Shown piece after piece: positions 14,500 through 21,619 of a stretch of 21,619 nt of DNA (within the stretch, counting starts at the first letter, position 1; each line of letters opens with the position of its first letter). The DNA lies in assembly GCA_905233785.1 (NCBI GenBank), contig CAJOCV010000008.1, forward strand, positions 1-21,619, given 5' to 3'. Below the pieces are notes generated by a model that had not been told where the DNA came from, ran no database searches, and was given only the letters and a program-made list of their open reading frames with translations. The position numbers and the translations under genes are program-made. Source of the DNA: an uncultured Oscillospiraceae bacterium. GTDB lineage: Bacteria > Bacillota > Clostridia > Oscillospirales > Oscillospiraceae.

Positions 14500-15380
14500 A
14501 AACACGTTCCCACTCCATCGCCGGGAGAGCCGCGCTTTTCACGACCGCGCTGCTCTGGGGCACCTCATTTGTAATCCTCAAGAACACGCTTGACAGCGTA
14601 GGGCCGCTCTGGATCCTCGCGATCCGCTTTACCACGGCGACGCTGATGCTGGGGCTTTTTGCCGGAAAGCGTCTTTTTCAATTGAGCCCGCGGCAAAAGC
14701 GCGGCGGCATTCTCATGGGACTCTGCCTTGCGGCGGCTTACATCCTGCAAACCTACGGTCTGCGCTACACCACCCCCGGCAAAAACGCTTTCCTGACCGC
14801 GGTATACTGTGTGATGGTTCCCTTTCTCGCCTGGGGCATTTATCGCAGAAAGCCAAAATTGCAGCATATCCTCGGCGCGCTGCTCTGTCTCGCCGGGATC
14901 GGCTTCGTTTCCCTCGGCGGCGGCGAGGGCGGCTTTAACAGCGGTGACGCGCTGACACTCTCCTGCGGGCTGTTCTACGCGCTGCAGATCATCGTCGTGG
15001 AGGAATACGGCGGCGAGGAGGGCGACGCGCTGAGTCTCTCGGTGCTGCAATTCGCCGCGGCGGCGCTTGTATGCTGGGCAGGCGCGCTGCCCCTGGAGCC
15101 CCCGCCCGTACAAGTCCCGCCCGCCGCCTGGTTCAGCATCGCCTACATGGGGCTTGTGTGTACCGGACTCAGCTTTTTTCTTGAGGCCTGGGGCATGAAG
15201 TACACCCCCTCCTCCACCGCCGCCGTCATCATGACGCTCGAATCCGTCTTCGGCACGTTGACATCTTTGATTTTCTATCACGAGCGGATTACGGGAAGGC
15301 TCCTGATCGGCTTTGCGCTGATTTTCGTCTCGGTGCTGACGTCGGAGACCGGCTTGGGGCTAAAGCGGGCAAAACGCTAA
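14496..15380 (+). CDS. EamA/DMT-superfamily transporter
   Basis: A 294-residue membrane protein with about ten hydrophobic segments arranged as two EamA repeats (about 10-140 and 150-285). The first has the typical start AALLFTTALLWGTSFV-like pattern (here FTTALLWGTSFVILKN) and RFTTATLML; the second has GDALTLSCGLFYALQIIVVE and ends with the family signature TLESVFGTLTSLIFYHE...RLLIGFALIFVSVL. Members export amino acids, drugs or metabolites, but the substrate cannot be read from sequence. The start codon overlaps the pcrA stop by 4 nt (ATGA), so it is translationally coupled to the helicase although no functional link is evident. No convincing terminator follows the stop at 15380. Confidence 0.9.
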   Translation: MKTRSHSIAGRAALFTTALLWGTSFVILKNTLDSVGPLWILAIRFTTATLMLGLFAGKRLFQLSPRQKRGGILMGLCLAAAYILQTYGLRYTTPGKNAFLTAVYCVMVPFLAWGIYRRKPKLQHILGALLCLAGIGFVSLGGGEGGFNSGDALTLSCGLFYALQIIVVEEYGGEEGDALSLSVLQFAAAALVCWAGALPLEPPPVQVPPAAWFSIAYMGLVCTGLSFFLEAWGMKYTPSSTAAVIMTLESVFGTLTSLIFYHERITGRLLIGFALIFVSVLTSETGLGLKRAKR

Positions 15381-15530
15381 GGCAACACCGCACAATACGC
15401 CTCCTGCGCCGCGCCTTCCCCGCTGCGGGCGCCCCCCCGAATCCGTCAGGGCGCTCCGTGACACAATGGACGAAGCTATGAGACTCTCTTCCAATCACGC
15501 CCGCTTCTCCCAGCATCGGAAAAACTTGTC
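15381..15530. other. Non-coding spacer with possible repeat remnant
   Basis: Between the EamA stop and the next promoter lie about 150 nt with no gene. It begins with GGCAACACCGCACAATA, which resembles terminal sequences of dispersed elements in gut Clostridia as I recall them, followed by a very GC-rich stretch (15405-15440) that can fold imperfectly but lacks a T tract. No transposase remains. I could not identify a partner terminal repeat, so an element is only a suspicion. Confidence 0.25.
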
Positions 15531-15532
15531 CG

Positions 15533-15561
15533 TTGAAAAGGAAAGAACACCGCGCTATACT
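15533..15561 (+). promoter_or_regulatory. Promoter of the small membrane protein gene
   Basis: TTGAAA (15533-15538) and TATACT (15556-15561) are separated by 17 nt. Transcription should begin near 15568, just at the ribosome site GAGGTGAT (15568-15575), giving a very short leader of about 13 nt before ATG 15581. Confidence 0.75.
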
Positions 15562-15580
15562 TTCAACGAGGTGATCGCTT

Positions 15581-15835
15581 ATGAAAGTACGCGCGGTGTT
15601 TTTGCGAATGGCCGCGATGAAGCCCGCCGCCTGGTACATATTCCGGCGCTGTCTGCAGCTCTGCTGCTGGCTGCTGCTGTGCTGCCTGCTGCTGCTGATC
15701 GGCTGGGACGGCGATGTGCGCGGCGGCTTCCGCCTGTATCAGCTCGCGCTGACTCTCAACGAGTTCGCGGAGCTTGCGCTGCTCGCGGCGGTTCTCATCC
15801 CTCCCTGCGTGGAGGACTATTTGCAATCGAAATAA
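15581..15835 (+). CDS. Small membrane protein of unknown function (84 residues)
   Basis: A complete small gene with its own promoter, ribosome site GAGGTGAT five bases before ATG, 84 codons and TAA. The protein has a basic head (MKVRAVFLRMAAMKPAAWYIFRR, with five positive residues), a very hydrophobic Leu/Cys segment at about 25-42, a polar loop (GWDGDVRGGF) and a second, weaker hydrophobic segment at about 62-76, then a short acidic tail. It would be a two-span inner-membrane protein with cytoplasmic ends. I do not recognise the family. Its last 41 nt overlap the 3' end of rnmV on the other strand, so the two transcripts are complementary at their ends. Good signals on both sides of the start make it more likely real than a shadow frame of rnmV, most of it lying outside rnmV. 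Confidence 0.72.
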   Translation: MKVRAVFLRMAAMKPAAWYIFRRCLQLCCWLLLCCLLLLIGWDGDVRGGFRLYQLALTLNEFAELALLAAVLIPPCVEDYLQSK

Positions 15836-16409
15836 CGAATCGTATAAACTCTTCCCGGCTCATTATGGCGTTTAAAACATCAAGCAGGGCGTTTGCCGTC
15901 AGGCGCTCCGGCAGATCGAGCGCTTTTAAGAGCGCAAGGCGCTTTTCCCGGCTGCCCTCTCCCCCGCTCAAGCCAAGGCGGTACAGATCGGTTTTCGTGA
16001 TGGGCTGTCCGGACTGCGTCGCCTCCTCCCCAACGAAGGTCGCGCCCGCGCGGCGGAGTGCCTCGAGCAGGATTTCCGGGGGCATGCCCTCCACGCCGAG
16101 CTTGCCCTCTTTCGAGGGCTTGCTCTTGCGCCGCTCCTTCCCGTAAACATCCGGGATGTAGGCGTGCTTGACCAATCGGGGATCGACGCAGGAGCGGAGG
16201 AAGCTGCGGATCACAAAGCCCGCGCCGTCGGAATCTGTCAGCACGATGAGCCCGCGCTTTTCGGCCAGTGTGCGCAGGAGCTTCTGCTTCTGCCTGTCGT
16301 TGAACACGCCAAAGCCCGCGGTCTCCAGAATCACGGCCTTTACCGTCTGGCTCAGGGCGTTGCTGTCATAGCGCCCCTCCACAACAATGACCTCCCGCAC
16401 CTCACGCAT
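15795..16409 (-). CDS. rnmV: Ribonuclease M5
   Basis: RNase M5 matures the ends of 5S rRNA precursors, with ribosomal protein uL18 as cofactor in Bacillus. The 204-residue protein begins with a Toprim domain: VVEGRYD (9-15) supplies the acidic Glu11, and LTDSDGAG (57-64) supplies the DxD pair (59, 61). The middle and C-terminal part (KPSKEGKLGVEGMPPEILLEALRRAGA, then TKTDLYRLGL) matches the conserved substrate-binding half. The start at 16409 overlaps the holA stop by 8 nt, so it is the last gene of comEC-holA-rnmV. Its final 14 codons lie opposite the end of the small membrane protein gene. No terminator is seen downstream; transcription would run antisense through that gene. Confidence 0.93.
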   Translation of the reverse strand: MREVREVIVVEGRYDSNALSQTVKAVILETAGFGVFNDRQKQKLLRTLAEKRGLIVLTDSDGAGFVIRSFLRSCVDPRLVKHAYIPDVYGKERRKSKPSKEGKLGVEGMPPEILLEALRRAGATFVGEEATQSGQPITKTDLYRLGLSGGEGSREKRLALLKALDLPERLTANALLDVLNAIMSREEFIRFVISIANSPPRREG

Positions 16410-17451
16410 GGTCTTCCCCCGCCGCGATCCGCAGCACAGTCTCTGTCAGCAGCTCTTTGTCGTCAAAGGAGCTGCTTTTGATTTTATAATCCGCCTCCGC
16501 GCAGAGCTCCACCGCCCGCCGAAGCTGCGCAAGCGTAAAGCCTCGCGCGGACTGCAGCAGCTTTGTCGCAAGAAAATCATACTTGAGCGCGCACACGTCC
16601 ATCAGAAACTTCGTCCCAAGCCCCCGCTCAATCGCAAGACGCGCGGCGTAGAGCTTGCGCATCTGCGTTCCCAGCAGAGCGAGGATGGGGATCGGCTCGT
16701 TGCTTTTATCCGCCAGCAGTTCCGCCAGGACGGCGAGCGCGGCGTTGTACTTCCTCTGCGCGATGAAATCCGTCATATCGAAGATCACCGCCTCCGGGAT
16801 ATGATTCGCCACGGCCTCCACGTCGGAGACCGTCACCCTCTCGCCGCGCGTGTAAGCCGCGATTTTCTCGATCTCCGGGATCAGCCGGTTCATCAAATCC
16901 CCGCTGATGAAAATCAGCCTCTGAATGGCGTCCAGCTCCGCGCTCTTGCCCAGCGCCGCGAATCGCCGGAGAATCCAGTCAATAAGCTGCCCCTGGGAGG
17001 CCTGGCTGAACTTCAGCTCCCGTCCCAGGCCGCGGATGCCCTTTATGAGCTTGAGCCTTCCGTCCGGCTCAAAGCGGGCGTTCTGCACGAAGACCAGCGT
17101 ACAGTAGTCCGGGATGTCCCGCAGGAGCGTGAGCAGCTTCTCCGGCTCGTCGATGCGGTTCAGCTCCGCGTCCCGCACCTCGACAAGACTGCGCTCGGTC
17201 AAAAAGGGCACGGCGTCCACAGCCTGCGCAAGCGCCCGCACATCCAGCTCCGGGCCGTTTATGCGCTTGTAGCTGAAGCTGTCCTCCCCCTCCGGCAGGC
17301 AGAGCTTTTTGAGCGTCAGCAGATACTGCTCACGCAGATAGTCCTCCGGCCCCCAGAGAAGGTATAAGCGTTCCGGCCCGCGCTCCTTCAAGGCGCGAAC
17401 CTCCGCCGCGAAATTGAGCTTTGCTTCGTCTTTTGCGTTCTTTTTTGCCAT
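16402..17451 (-). CDS. holA: DNA polymerase III subunit delta (HolA)
   Basis: Delta is the clamp-loader subunit that opens the beta sliding clamp. The 349-residue protein has the family start YLLWGPEDYLREQYL (about 30-44), followed by RSLVEVRDAEL, PDYCTLVFVQNARFEPDGRLKL, a domain II with GDLMNRLIPEIEKIAAY, and the collar domain with IPILALLGTQMRKLYAAR and the C-terminal DYKIKSSSFDDKELLTETVLRIA. ATG 17451 has GAGGAAAG immediately before it. The gene begins 122 nt inside the 3' end of comEC in another frame, and its stop overlaps rnmV by 8 nt. The comEC-holA order is common in Firmicutes and supports the call. Confidence 0.94.
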   Translation of the reverse strand: MAKKNAKDEAKLNFAAEVRALKERGPERLYLLWGPEDYLREQYLLTLKKLCLPEGEDSFSYKRINGPELDVRALAQAVDAVPFLTERSLVEVRDAELNRIDEPEKLLTLLRDIPDYCTLVFVQNARFEPDGRLKLIKGIRGLGRELKFSQASQGQLIDWILRRFAALGKSAELDAIQRLIFISGDLMNRLIPEIEKIAAYTRGERVTVSDVEAVANHIPEAVIFDMTDFIAQRKYNAALAVLAELLADKSNEPIPILALLGTQMRKLYAARLAIERGLGTKFLMDVCALKYDFLATKLLQSARGFTLAQLRRAVELCAEADYKIKSSSFDDKELLTETVLRIAAGEDHA

Positions 17452-19717
17452 AGCTTTCCTCGATGTGCAGAGTAACCGTGCCGTCCCTGTCGCTTCGGAA
17501 CACAGTATAGCCGTTTTCGTCCAATCGCGCAAGCGTTTCCGGCGCTGGCTGACCGTAAGTGTTAAAGCCCACGCTGATGATCGCCGTATCCGCGCCTGAG
17601 AGTGACAGCAGTTCCCCGGCGGAGGAGCCTTGGGCGCCGTGGTGCCCGGCGATCAGAAGCTCACTGTCGAGCGGAAGCGCATGAAGCAGAAATCGGCGCT
17701 CCGTGTCCGCGGAAGCGTCGCCTGTCACGATCACGTCATAGCGCAGGAAATGCAGCAGGGCAAACAGTCCGCTCTCATTGCTCTCGCCGTGTGTCAGCGG
17801 CGCAAAAAGCTCGATCCGAAGTCTTCCGCAGCGCAGCACGGCGTCCTTTTCCAGCACCTCGACCGGGATCTTCTTCCGCGCCGCCAGCTCCAGGATGTCC
17901 GCCAGGCCTCCCGTTTCATCCGGCGCGTCGGCGGGCAGGATCAGCCGTTTCACCGGCAGCATATGCATCAGCATGGACACGCCGTTCAGGTGATCCGTGT
18001 CAAAATGCGTCAGAATCAGCGCGTCAACACTTTCTCTCCCGCGCGCGAGCAGAAAGCGCCCGGCGAGCTCGCCCGCGTTCTCAGCGGCCATCCGGTTCCC
18101 GCAGTCGATCAGGACGGTTCCGCCCCCGTACATCGCGCAGAGGCACTGTCCCTGCCCAACGTCCAACACGCTGAAATACGCGTCTCTTTCATAGCGTATC
18201 CGCTCCGTCGTCGTCAGCAGCATGAGCGTAAGAAGCGCGAGCAGCGCCGGAAGCAGCAGCCTTTCCCCACGCCTGAGCGGAAGAAAGTGAAAAACCGCAA
18301 ACAGCAAATATACAAGCACGAGCCATGGCAGAAACCAGCGAAACTCCGTATATACGACCGAAAATGGAGCGCGGGCGATCAGCCGGGAAACGAGCGCGAG
18401 ATAACGCGCAAGCCAGGCCGCGATCCGGGCAATTTCGATGCCGAGCGGCATACACAGCAGCGAGCACAGGCAGGCCGTATAGCCCAGGCAGAAGCAGAGT
18501 GAAATTGCAAGATAGCACAGCACGGCGGAAATCGGCGCGGCCAGCGATACGTATCCGAAGTGCAGCGCCAGAAGCGGAACCGTAAAGGGCAGCACCGCAA
18601 GCGCCGCCGCGAGCGCCGCCGCAGGCTTTCTCAGGTGTTTTCCGATCCGCCCCTTCGCCAGGTGCGAGACGAGGCTGTTGCCAAGCCCCTCCCCGAAGCA
18701 CAGGATTCCCGCCATGGCGGCGAAGGAGAGCTGAAGACCCACGTCGGCCGCGGCGCGGGGATTTTGCAGCAAAATAAGCGTCAGGGCGAAGGAGAGCGAG
18801 GTAGGCGGATCGTTTTCCCGCCGCAGCAGCGGCGCCAGAAGCAGCAGGCTCTGCATCACGGCGGCGCGCACAGCAGAGGGGCTGCCGCCTGTGACCAGCA
18901 CAAAAAACCAGACAAGCGGAATGCACAGCAGCGAGCTCAGACGTCCTCTGCCCAGAACAAGCTGAACCATGCCGATCAGATAGGCGATGTGCAGCCCGGA
19001 AACCGCGAGGGCGTGCATATTCCCGGCGCGGCTCAGCGCCAGATACAGCTCCTCGTCACGATACAGTTCGCTCTTATCCCCCAGGAGCAGGGACTTCATA
19101 AACGCGGTCACATCCGCGGGAAAGATTTCCTCGAGGCGCGTCAGCAGCGCCTGACGAATACGGACCGGAAGCTGCGCGCCGGGCGGCGCTTTCTCCACAA
19201 GCATCGGCTCTGAAAGCACGTAGAGCTTGCAATAGATATCCCGCGCGTGATAGCGCCTGCTCTGCTCGCCGAACAGCTCTTCCGCCCCGGAAAGCCTCGC
19301 CTCAAAGCGCAGCGTGTCACCGGGGCACGCGGAGAGAAGGCGCTTGCGCGTGTCATAGACCAACGCGTTCACGCGGGGAAGCTCCTCGTTTTCGATCCGC
19401 GCCGTCAAACGGCAATAGCTGTCGTATTCCTCGGGATACTCCAGAACCCGCGCCGTGATCTCCCGTGTACTGTCGTTGAGAAGACGCGCCGGAACCACGG
19501 TCTGCAAATCGCGCAGGAAAAACCAGCTCAGCCCCAGCGCCGCGCCGAGAAGCGCCAGCGCGTAGGGACGCAGCCACAGCCGCTTTGTCAGCAGCACGAA
19601 GATGCCAAGCGCGCCCAGAAGTCCGGCCGTCAGAAGCACGAAGCGAAAAGGGAGCAGGTACACTGCCAGAAACACCGCCGCCGAAAACGAACAGCAGACG
19701 ATCGCCAGTTTCCGCAT
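17330..19717 (-). CDS. comEC: DNA uptake channel ComEC/Rec2
   Basis: ComEC forms the membrane channel that passes single-stranded DNA during natural transformation. The 795-residue protein has N-terminal membrane segments (1-70), an extracellular OB-like domain (about 75-180), the competence domain with GDKSEL, AVSGLHIAYLIGM (238-250) and GGSPSAVRAAVMQ (277-289) and many membrane segments up to about 502, and a C-terminal metallo-beta-lactamase domain (514-753) with THFDTDH (570-576) and GHHGAQGSS (691-699). ATG 19717 follows GAGGAGGGG. The natural domain end is near HIEE (751-754); a further 41 residues, basic and low in complexity, are read in the frame overlapping holA. comEA is not in the window. 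All catalytic MBL histidines appear present. Confidence 0.94.
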   Translation of the reverse strand: MRKLAIVCCSFSAAVFLAVYLLPFRFVLLTAGLLGALGIFVLLTKRLWLRPYALALLGAALGLSWFFLRDLQTVVPARLLNDSTREITARVLEYPEEYDSYCRLTARIENEELPRVNALVYDTRKRLLSACPGDTLRFEARLSGAEELFGEQSRRYHARDIYCKLYVLSEPMLVEKAPPGAQLPVRIRQALLTRLEEIFPADVTAFMKSLLLGDKSELYRDEELYLALSRAGNMHALAVSGLHIAYLIGMVQLVLGRGRLSSLLCIPLVWFFVLVTGGSPSAVRAAVMQSLLLLAPLLRRENDPPTSLSFALTLILLQNPRAAADVGLQLSFAAMAGILCFGEGLGNSLVSHLAKGRIGKHLRKPAAALAAALAVLPFTVPLLALHFGYVSLAAPISAVLCYLAISLCFCLGYTACLCSLLCMPLGIEIARIAAWLARYLALVSRLIARAPFSVVYTEFRWFLPWLVLVYLLFAVFHFLPLRRGERLLLPALLALLTLMLLTTTERIRYERDAYFSVLDVGQGQCLCAMYGGGTVLIDCGNRMAAENAGELAGRFLLARGRESVDALILTHFDTDHLNGVSMLMHMLPVKRLILPADAPDETGGLADILELAARKKIPVEVLEKDAVLRCGRLRIELFAPLTHGESNESGLFALLHFLRYDVIVTGDASADTERRFLLHALPLDSELLIAGHHGAQGSSAGELLSLSGADTAIISVGFNTYGQPAPETLARLDENGYTVFRSDRDGTVTLHIEESYGKKERKRRSKAQFRGGGSRLEGARAGTLIPSLGAGGLSA

Positions 19718-19741
19718 ACCGCTCCCCTCCTCTTACGAAAG

Positions 19742-19771
19742 CATCCGCAGAAGGATACGCCTCTGCGGATG
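19742..19771 (-). terminator. Hairpin between the HIT gene and comEC (weak terminator or processing site)
   Basis: A perfect 10-bp stem (19742-19751 with 19762-19771) with a 10-nt loop lies 12 nt after the HIT stop codon and 24 nt before comEC. On the minus strand only CTTTCG follows, a weak U tract, so termination may be partial and comEC may be expressed by read-through. No promoter is clear in the 66-nt gap. Confidence 0.55.
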
Positions 19772-19783
19772 TTTCTCTTTCTG

Positions 19784-20131
19784 TCAGATGATTTTCTCGC
19801 CCAGCTTTCTCCCGCCGATCAGATGGAAGTGCAGGTGCATCACGCTCTGACCGCCGTCCTCGCCGCAGTTGTTGATGACGCGGTAGCCGCTCTCCAAGCC
19901 CTCGGCCTTGCCGATTTTGGCGATTGCCTCAAAGCACTTGGCGACGACGCGGGAGTTTTCCTCGGTCACGCAGGCGGCGCAGCAGACATGCTCCTTGGGT
20001 ACGACCAGCACGTGAACAGGCGCCTGGGGATTGATGTCCCGGAAGGCGAACACGTCTTCATCCTCGTAGACCTTGGCGCTGGGGATCTCCCCCGCGATGA
20101 TTTTGCAAAACAGGCAGTTTTCGTCTCTCAT
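19784..20131 (-). CDS. HIT-family (Hint-like) nucleotide hydrolase
   Basis: Members hydrolyse the bond between a purine nucleotide 5'-phosphate and an amine, including aminoacyl-adenylates. The 115-residue protein has the triad motif HLHFHL (99-104), the N-terminal CLFCKIIAGEIP with C6 and C9 and the PKEH His48, which with His99 would make the zinc site of the Gram-positive/Hint type. Length is standard. I chose ATG 20131 because TAAGGAG lies eight bases upstream; earlier GTG/TTG codons sit inside that site. It begins 12 nt after alaS, an arrangement that would suit clearing of aminoacyl-AMP by-products, but that functional link is inference. Confidence 0.93.
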   Translation of the reverse strand: MRDENCLFCKIIAGEIPSAKVYEDEDVFAFRDINPQAPVHVLVVPKEHVCCAACVTEENSRVVAKCFEAIAKIGKAEGLESGYRVINNCGEDGGQSVMHLHFHLIGGRKLGEKII

Positions 20132-20143
20132 GCTCAACACTCC

Positions 20144-21619
20144 TTAGCATTTTTCCGCAACAAGCCCTTCGACCGCGCCCAGCGCGTCCTGGAGCTTGCT
20201 CACGTCGTTGCCGCCGCCCATGGCGGAATCGGGCTTGCCGCCGCCCTTGCCGCCCGCGATGGCGGTGATGGTGCGGATGATGTCGCCCGCCTTGACGCCC
20301 CTGGCGACAGCCTCCTTGCCGCAGACGCACTGGAAGGTGATCTTCCCGCCGTTCACGGCAGCCATAACGGCAACCACCGCGGCGTCCTTGTCGCGCAGCG
20401 CGTCGCCCTGCTTGCGCAAGGCGTTGGCGTCACCCTCGACCTGCGCGGTCACAACATGGAGTCCGCCCACGTCCTTGGCGGAGCGCAGCAGCGTGTCGGC
20501 GCCGCCGGCGGATTCCTTGTCCTTGTACTGCTGGATGAGGCGCCTGGCCTCCTTGAGCTCGTTTGCCTGCTGCTCGACCTTCGAGAGCATATCGTTGGGA
20601 TTGGCCTTGAAGAGCGCGGCAACCGCGTTGATCGCGTCAATGTCGTCGTGCAGGCGCTGCATGGTCTTGAAGCCGGTGGTAGCCTCGATGCGGCGCACGC
20701 CGGAGGCGACAGAGCCCTCGGAGGAGATGTGGAAGGCGCCGGCCTTCGCGGTGTTCGTCAGATGCGTCCCGCCGCAAAGCTCCACGCTGTAATCCGACAT
20801 GCTCACCACGCGCACCACGTCGCCGTACTTCTCACCGAAGAGGGCGGTAGCGCCGGCGGCACGGGCCTCCGCGATGGGCATTTCCTTGACGTTAATATCA
20901 TAGCCCGCGAGGATCGCCTCGTTCACGGCGTCCTCGACCTCACGGAGCTGTTCGGACGTGACGGCGGAGAAGTGCGTAAAGTCAAAGCGCAAAAAGTCCG
21001 GCTCGACAAGAGAGCCCGCCTGGTGCACATGATCGCCCAGCACGTCCCGCAGGGCGCGCTGCAGCAGGTGCGTCGCGCTGTGGGCTCTTGCGATGGCGGA
21101 ACGCCGCTTTTCGCAGTAGCTCGCCGTCACAGTGTCGCCCAGCTTCAGATCGCCGGACTCCAGCCTGCCGTAGTGCATGAACTTGCCGCCCTTATTTTTC
21201 TGCACATCATTGACCTTGAAGCAGAGCCCGTCCGCCGTGAGCTTTCCGTGGTCGCCCACCTGGCCGCCCATCTCGGCGTAGAGCACCGTGCGGTCCAGCA
21301 CAAGGATGGCCTCGGTTCCTGCGGTGATCTCCTCGCGAAGCTCGCCGTCGGCGACGATGGCGAGTACCTTTGCCTCCACGCTCTGCTTGTCATAGCCCTC
21401 GAACACGGTCTCGGGAATGTCCTTGCCGAATTCAAGCCCGGCCCAGCCGAGGTCGCCCAGCGCCTCTCTGGCCTTGCGGGCACGAACGCGCTGTTCCTCC
21501 ATGAGCGCCTTGAAACCGGTCTCGTCTACGCTCATGCCCTCGTCGGCGCACATCTCAACCGTCAGATCGACCGGGAAGCCGTAGGTGTCATAGAGCTTGA
21601 AGGCGTCGGCGCCGGAGAA
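20144..21619 (-). CDS. alaS: Alanyl-tRNA synthetase, C-terminal part (5' end outside the window)
   Basis: The visible 491 residues are the C-terminal portion of AlaS, which charges tRNA-Ala and edits Ser/Gly errors. The open frame runs off the window edge without a start: the first residues read FSGADAFKLYDTYGFPVDLT, a conserved aminoacylation-domain end block. Next come the AlaX-like editing domain with RAHSATHLLQRAL (HxxxH zinc motif), VHQAGSLVEPDFLRFDF and VELCGGTHLTNT (CxxxH). After these come the helical linker and the C-terminal DHHA1-type domain with GGKGGGKPDSAMGGG and a final Cys. All four editing-site zinc ligands are present. The HIT gene follows in the same operon. The upstream region, where a T-box could lie, is not in the window. 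Confidence 0.97.
   Translation of the reverse strand, partial: FSGADAFKLYDTYGFPVDLTVEMCADEGMSVDETGFKALMEEQRVRARKAREALGDLGWAGLEFGKDIPETVFEGYDKQSVEAKVLAIVADGELREEITAGTEAILVLDRTVLYAEMGGQVGDHGKLTADGLCFKVNDVQKNKGGKFMHYGRLESGDLKLGDTVTASYCEKRRSAIARAHSATHLLQRALRDVLGDHVHQAGSLVEPDFLRFDFTHFSAVTSEQLREVEDAVNEAILAGYDINVKEMPIAEARAAGATALFGEKYGDVVRVVSMSDYSVELCGGTHLTNTAKAGAFHISSEGSVASGVRRIEATTGFKTMQRLHDDIDAINAVAALFKANPNDMLSKVEQQANELKEARRLIQQYKDKESAGGADTLLRSAKDVGGLHVVTAQVEGDANALRKQGDALRDKDAAVVAVMAAVNGGKITFQCVCGKEAVARGVKAGDIIRTITAIAGGKGGGKPDSAMGGGNDVSKLQDALGAVEGLVAEKC

Noticed and set aside
15405..15440. Terminator after the EamA gene
   Set aside because: The GC-rich sequence folds only imperfectly and no T tract follows.
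18189..18926. 245-codon minus-strand frame inside comEC
   Set aside because: Alternate frame of the ComEC membrane domain; no independent start signal.

Overview
The window is a gene-dense, GC-rich (by eye) stretch of chromosome, most likely from an anaerobic Clostridia member of the Oscillospirales type. The basis is its gene content (RNase M5, a U32 peptidase next to mltG, the methionine gamma-lyase-like 'aluminium resistance' family, comEC-holA, alaS next to a HIT gene). The RNase P RNA looks A-type, as in Clostridia, rather than the B-type of Bacilli. Promoters are clear housekeeping-sigma type with 17-bp spacers and Shine-Dalgarno sites are purine-rich. This placement is inferred from features, not from a search.

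Layout. 1-2750 (minus): murD, then a PLP-dependent methionine gamma-lyase-family gene, then the start codon of another gene at the window edge. 2802-3252 (plus): promoter, RNase P RNA and a perfect hairpin terminator; the murD and rnpB promoters are back to back. 3259-7446 (minus): one ABC importer operon (binding protein, fused double permease, ATPase) of the iron/AfuA-like type. It has a consensus promoter flanked by several palindromes, and a repeat-like spacer with a strong hairpin between the binding-protein and permease genes. 7519-10216 (minus): mltG followed by an overlapping U32 (TrhP-like) gene, ending in one strong and one weaker hairpin terminator. 10375-10566 (plus): a 49-residue Cys/Gly/Asn-rich membrane peptide gene with its own terminator. 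10612-12067 (minus): sir2 then tmk. 12097-15380 (plus): a PcrA/UvrD helicase gene whose promoter sits so close to the ATG that the mRNA would be leaderless, then an EamA-type transporter overlapping it by 4 nt. 15533-15835 (plus): a small two-segment membrane protein with its own promoter, whose 3' end overlaps rnmV tail to tail. 15795-19717 (minus): comEC, holA and rnmV, all overlapping. 19784-21619 (minus): alaS (5' part outside the window) and a HIT-family gene.

Most of this is core housekeeping: cell wall (MurD, MltG), tRNA and translation (AlaS, RNase P, RNase M5, TrhP-like), DNA (HolA, PcrA, ComEC) and nucleotides (Tmk). I saw no phage, transposase, CRISPR array, tRNA or rRNA gene. I found no convincing wholly new multi-gene system. 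The least explained items are the Cys-rich peptide (10375-10524), the small membrane protein convergent with rnmV (15581-15835), the importer with uncertain substrate and no lipobox on its binding protein, the leaderless pcrA, and the 122-nt comEC/holA overlap.
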